Origin: DATHYU01 sp033722675
GTDB lineage: Bacteria > Actinomycetota > Acidimicrobiia > Spongiisociales > UBA11373
Assembly: GCA_033722675.1 (NCBI GenBank)
Contig: JAWVYO010000050.1
Span: forward strand, 1-16,500
Reading direction: 5' to 3'
DNA length: 16,500 nucleotides
The stretch's first letter is position 1; the number at the start of each line of letters is the position of its first letter. Positions 13,817 through 16,500 of the stretch are shown here, piece after piece. Made by a program: the position numbers and the translations under genes. The notes beneath the pieces are model-generated. The model saw nothing but the letters and a program-made list of their open reading frames with translations. It had not been told where the DNA came from and searched no databases.

Positions 13817-14406
13817 GCGGTCGCACCTCCCACGGTGTGTTCGGAACCACGTACGAGCCGCCGGATGTTGCCGTGGTGCCTCGCAAGGACGAGGCCGGCG
13901 ATGCCGGCGGCCCAGACGACGGACCAGTCGCGATGGCCGAAGAGCACCACGCCCGGCACGAGCAGCACCGCCAGCGCGATCGAAGCGATCGAGGCCCGTT
14001 TGGTCGCACCCACGAGCCCGGCCCAGACCGCCATGAGGGCGAGACCGAGGAGCGGCTCGAGCCAGTAGACCGCGCCGCCGGCCGTGGCGACGCCCTTCCC
14101 GCCCTTGAACCGGTGCCATACGGGGAAGCAGTGCCCGGCGACGGCGACGAGGCCGGCGGCGAACCCCACCGCTTCGCCGACGACGAGATCCCCGACCATG
14201 GCGGCGACGAATCCCTTGGCGACGTCGCCGAGCATCACGACGGCCGCCGCTCCCTTCCCCATCGTGCGCAGCACGTTCGACGTTCCCGGATTGCCGCTCC
14301 CCACCGCGTAGATGTCGATGCCCCGCAGCCGCGGGACGATGACGCCGAAGTCGATGCTTCCGACCAGATACGCGGCGACGAGGACGGGGATCGTGGCGGG
14401 CTCCAC
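13813..14406 (-). CDS. plsY: Acyl-phosphate:glycerol-3-phosphate acyltransferase
   Basis: A 197-residue polytopic membrane enzyme that transfers an acyl group from acyl-phosphate to glycerol-3-phosphate, the first step of phosphatidic acid synthesis. The three PlsY motifs are present: VGSGNPGTSNVLRTMGKG (35-52), GHCFPVWHRFKGGKGVAT (91-108) and HHGNIRRLVRG near the C-terminus. About five hydrophobic helices are visible. I choose the GTG at 14406: the product is then of family length, and a TAGACT -10 box ends 7 nt upstream, implying a leaderless transcript. A more upstream in-frame start (14487) would overlap the divergent flavoprotein gene. First gene of the plsY-galU-moeA-moaC-mogA block. 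Confidence 0.92.
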   Translation of the reverse strand: MEPATIPVLVAAYLVGSIDFGVIVPRLRGIDIYAVGSGNPGTSNVLRTMGKGAAAVVMLGDVAKGFVAAMVGDLVVGEAVGFAAGLVAVAGHCFPVWHRFKGGKGVATAGGAVYWLEPLLGLALMAVWAGLVGATKRASIASIALAVLLVPGVVLFGHRDWSVVWAAGIAGLVLARHHGNIRRLVRGSEHTVGGATA

Positions 14407-14413
14407 GGACGCG

Positions 14414-14419
14414 AGTCTA
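14414..14419 (-). promoter_or_regulatory. -10 box (TAGACT) of the plsY operon
   Basis: TAGACT on the minus strand ends 7 nt before the plsY GTG, with no Shine-Dalgarno in between. The expected start site coincides with the start codon. No clear -35 is seen at 16-18 bp. Confidence 0.45.
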
Positions 14420-14456
14420 GGGGCGGCCCGCGATCCCTCCCCGGGCCCGTCCGGAC

Positions 14457-14462
14457 TACCGT
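14457..14462 (+). promoter_or_regulatory. -10 box (TACCGT) of flavoprotein gene
   Basis: TACCGT ends 8 nt before the ATG at 14471. Together with the divergent TAGACT box it divides a 64-bp spacer between two probably leaderless genes. No -35 match is visible. Confidence 0.4.
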
Positions 14463-14470
14463 TCCGGGCC

Positions 14471-15130
14471 ATGTCGTCCGATCGCACGACCGTCCGTCGG
14501 CTCCCCGAGCGGGCCCGCTACGACCGGGAGACCATCGACGCGATCATCGACGCGGCCTTCGTCTGCCACGTCGGGTTCGTCGACGACGAGGGTCGCCCGG
14601 TGGTGATCCCCACGATCCATGCCCGGCAGGGGGATCGGCTCCACGTCCACGGCGCCCCCGCCAGCCGCATGCTGCGAACCGTCGGGACCGGCGTCCCGAT
14701 CTGTGTCACGGTCACCCACGTCGACGGCGTCGTGGTGGCCCGCGCCCCCTTCCACATGTCGCTGAACTACCGCAGCGTCGTGGTGTTCGGGGAAGCCGAG
14801 CGACTGCGGGATCGCGACCGCAAGCGGGAGGCGCTGCGGGTCATCACCGAGCACGTCACCCCCGGACGCTGGGACGACTCCCGCCGACCGACACAGGCCG
14901 AGATCGACGCCACCACGGTGTTGTCACTCCCGATCGCCGAGGCCTCGGCGAAGGTCCGAACCGGGCCCCCGAAGGACGACGAGGAGGACTACGCACTCGA
15001 TCTCTGGGCCGGGGTGATCCCCCTCGACCTCGTGCCCGGCGAGCCGATCCCCGATCCCCGGCTCCCCGAGGGCGTGGAGTTCCCCCCATACCTCCGCGCC
15101 GTCGGACGAAGCCACGCGCCGGAGGCCTGA
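14471..15130 (+). CDS. PNPOx-like FMN-binding (nitroimidazole-resistance-type) protein
   Basis: A 219-residue split-barrel flavoprotein of the pyridoxamine-5'-phosphate-oxidase-like group often annotated Pyridox_ox_2 or NimA-like. Signature: RYDRETIDAIIDAAFVCHVGF (16-36), then GRPVVIPTIHARQGDRLHVHG (41-61) and a barrel strand series ending in VPICVTVTHVDGVVVARAPFHMSLNYRSVVVFG. This layout places the flavin-contacting Arg/Ser/Asn positions of the family. The C-terminal third (AKVRTGPPKDDEEDYALDLWAGVIPL) is characteristic of this subgroup. Cofactor could be FMN or F420, and the substrate is unknown. The ATG at 14471 lacks a Shine-Dalgarno and follows TACCGT by 8 nt. Divergent from plsY; 43 bp from the next gene. 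Confidence 0.87.
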   Translation: MSSDRTTVRRLPERARYDRETIDAIIDAAFVCHVGFVDDEGRPVVIPTIHARQGDRLHVHGAPASRMLRTVGTGVPICVTVTHVDGVVVARAPFHMSLNYRSVVVFGEAERLRDRDRKREALRVITEHVTPGRWDDSRRPTQAEIDATTVLSLPIAEASAKVRTGPPKDDEEDYALDLWAGVIPLDLVPGEPIPDPRLPEGVEFPPYLRAVGRSHAPEA

Positions 15131-15138
15131 CGCCGGGG

Positions 15139-15167
15139 TTCACCGGAGGACCGGGGACTCGTACGGT
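15139..15167 (+). promoter_or_regulatory. Promoter of SAF gene (TTCACC-17-TACGGT)
   Basis: TTCACC (15139-15144) and TACGGT (15162-15167) are spaced by 17 bp, a standard sigma-70-type layout, and the -10 ends 6 nt before the GTG at 15174. This is the best complete promoter in the window and points to a leaderless mRNA. Confidence 0.55.
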
Positions 15168-15173
15168 GCAGCC

Positions 15174-15701
15174 GTGTACTGGCTCGGGCCCTCACCACTG
15201 CCGCGCCGGGTGGCGGCCGTGCTCCTCGTCGTCGCGGCGCTCGCCTGGGATCTCCGGTCGAGGGCCACGGTCGACTATCCGTTCGCCGCCGCCGACACGG
15301 CCCGGGGCGAACCCGTCGCGGTCGAGTGGCGTCCGGTCCCGGCCGGGATCCTCCCCGAGCCGGCCGGCACGGGGGTGGCAGCCGTCGAGGTCCGCGCGGG
15401 GACCCCGCTGACGGCGTCGGTACTCACCGCGACGCCGATCCCACCCGACGAATGGTGGGCCGTACCCGTGGATGCCGCCGCCCACGCCGCTGCGGGCGAC
15501 ACGGTGCTGCTGGTCTCCGCCGACCCGCCCCTCGAGGTGACCGGGCTGGTCACCGCGGCCCAGGAGGGCGATCGCTTCGGCACCGCCTACCGGGCCGCCC
15601 TGGTCGCCGTTCCGGGCGCACAGGCGCCCCTCGTCGCGGCGGCAGCGGCGCGCGGCTCGCTCCTCGTGGCGGTTCGCCCCGGTGTCGACGGAGGCCGGTA
15701 A
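15174..15701 (+). CDS. SAF-domain (CpaB/FlgA-like) exported protein
   Basis: A 175-residue protein with one N-terminal hydrophobic helix (VAAVLLVVAALAW, about 13-25), acting as signal anchor or signal peptide. A SAF-like domain follows, in which VEWRPVPAGI and VAAVEVRAGTPLTASVLTA are the recognisable strands. SAF domains occur in CpaB/RcpC pilus-assembly and FlgA proteins and often act outside the membrane, possibly binding polymers. The region from about 90 to 170 is Ala/Val-rich and may be a second beta domain. No other pilus or flagellar gene is in the window, so the role is unknown. The GTG at 15174 has no Shine-Dalgarno but sits 6 nt after a -10 box. Its stop TAA (15699-15701) forms part of the next promoter. 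Confidence 0.72.
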   Translation: MYWLGPSPLPRRVAAVLLVVAALAWDLRSRATVDYPFAAADTARGEPVAVEWRPVPAGILPEPAGTGVAAVEVRAGTPLTASVLTATPIPPDEWWAVPVDAAAHAAAGDTVLLVSADPPLEVTGLVTAAQEGDRFGTAYRAALVAVPGAQAPLVAAAAARGSLLVAVRPGVDGGR

Positions 15702-15704
15702 CGT
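15699..15704 (+). promoter_or_regulatory. -10 box (TAACGT) of uppP, overlapping upstream stop
   Basis: TAACGT begins with the TAA stop codon of the SAF gene and ends 8 nt before the uppP ATG, with no Shine-Dalgarno. This suggests a separate leaderless uppP transcript in addition to any read-through. Confidence 0.4.
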
Positions 15705-15712
15705 CGGGCCGG

Positions 15713-16474
15713 ATGTTCACCGCAGCCTTCTGGGGCCTCGTCCAGGGCCTCACGGAATTCCTCCCCATCTCCTCCAGCGGCCACCTGGTGCTGGTCCCGG
15801 CCCTGCTCGACATGGAGGAGCCGGATCTCGCCACCTCGGCGGTGCTGCACCTCGGGACCCTCGCCGCCGTGATCTGGTACTACCGCGGCGACCTCGTGAA
15901 GCTGCTTCGCTTCCGGTCGGACCCCGACGCACGACGGGTCGCCTGGCTGCTCGCGATCGGGACCATCCCCGCCGGCATCGCCGGTCTCACCCTGGAGGGA
16001 CCGCTCGAGGACGCCTTCGCCGAGCCCTGGATCGCCGCCGCGGCGCTCATCGTCACCGGCCTCGTCCTCGCCGCCAGCACCCTCGTCCCCGTCGGGAGCC
16101 GCTGCTTGGAGGAGGGCCGCTGGCACGACGCCGTGGTGGTCGGGGTCGCCCAGGCGCTGGCGCTCGTGCCCGGCATCTCCCGCTCGGGCATGACGATCAC
16201 CGCCGGGCTCACCCGGGGTCTCGACCGGCTGGAGTCGGCGAGGTACGCCTTCCTGCTCGCGGTCCCATCGATCGCCGGAGCGGGCCTCCTCGAGACGCTC
16301 GACCTCGCCGACGCCGGCGGCCTCGAGGCCAGCGTCCTCGTCGGCGTCGCCGTCGCCGCGCTGTCGGGCTACCTGGCGATCGCCGGTCTGGTCCGGCTCC
16401 TCGCCAGCCGCGGCCTGGCGCCCTTCGCCGTCTACTGCGTGGGATTCGGCACGGTGGCCTGGATCCTGGTGTGA
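15713..16474 (+). CDS. uppP: Undecaprenyl-diphosphatase
   Basis: A 253-residue integral membrane phosphatase (BacA/UppP family) that removes a phosphate from undecaprenyl diphosphate to recycle the lipid carrier for peptidoglycan and other envelope polymers; overproduction is known to give bacitracin tolerance. Motif 1 QGLTEFLPISSSGHL (11-25; Glu15, Ser cluster, His24) and motif 2 LVPGISRSGMTI (151-162; Arg157) hold the active-site residues. About seven or eight hydrophobic helices span the rest. Length is slightly below the usual 260-275. The ATG at 15713 lies 11 bp after the SAF gene. The 26 bases after the stop hold nothing I can call. Confidence 0.95.
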   Translation: MFTAAFWGLVQGLTEFLPISSSGHLVLVPALLDMEEPDLATSAVLHLGTLAAVIWYYRGDLVKLLRFRSDPDARRVAWLLAIGTIPAGIAGLTLEGPLEDAFAEPWIAAAALIVTGLVLAASTLVPVGSRCLEEGRWHDAVVVGVAQALALVPGISRSGMTITAGLTRGLDRLESARYAFLLAVPSIAGAGLLETLDLADAGGLEASVLVGVAVAALSGYLAIAGLVRLLASRGLAPFAVYCVGFGTVAWILV

Positions 16475-16500
16475 CACGCGAACGGGCCGCCCGGTGACCG

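Overview
The window is very GC-rich and tightly packed, and reads as the chromosome of a high-GC actinobacterium. An Acidimicrobiia-like lineage is my best guess, but this is inference. The evidence is strong G/C bias at third codon positions, many GTG starts, genes that look leaderless, an actinobacterial galU–moeA/glp–glpR-like neighbourhood, and a cyclase/STAND-ATPase fusion of a type common in actinobacteria. I see no plasmid, phage or transposase gene.

Layout. From 1 to about 5.9 kb everything is on the minus strand. The order of transcription is a CHAD-domain protein, an APH-type phosphotransferase, a Thr-rich lipoprotein with a TolB-like beta-propeller, then the histidine-utilisation pair hutH–hutU, with hutU cut by the window edge. 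A VOC/glyoxalase-family gene (6036–6398, plus) diverges from the CHAD gene across a spacer that holds a large imperfect inverted repeat. From 6399 to 6855 there is no protein gene. This stretch lies downstream (3') of a minus-strand tRNA-Ala(CGC) at 6856–6929. It holds a 23-bp copy of that tRNA's 3' end and three tandem, highly structured repeat units whose stems change in a compensating way. Next, on plus, is a class III nucleotidyl cyclase/STAND ATPase/TPR-like gene (7002–9709) split by an apparent one-base frameshift near 7255.

From 14.4 kb back to 9.7 kb a second minus-strand block reads plsY, galU, moeA(glp-like), moaC, mogA, joined by four consecutive 4-nt stop/start overlaps. A small three-TM protein resembling the actinobacterial Glp receptor GlpR follows, and then a translin-family protein whose start abuts it. 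Rightmost, on plus, are a PNPOx-like flavoprotein, a SAF-domain exported protein and uppP.

How the parts fit. hutH and hutU perform the first two steps of histidine degradation. plsY (phospholipid synthesis), galU (UDP-glucose) and uppP (undecaprenyl carrier recycling) are envelope genes. moeA–moaC–mogA is a molybdenum-cofactor module. The presence of galU, a gephyrin-like MoeA and a GlpR-like membrane protein suggests the cell-division role described for Glp/GlpR in Corynebacterium, here joined to true cofactor genes. Five genes on the right side and centre have a TANNNT-type or similar -10 box only 6–8 nt before the start codon and no Shine-Dalgarno, which suggests leaderless transcripts. 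The most unusual item is the tRNA-linked structured repeat array at 6.4–6.8 kb.
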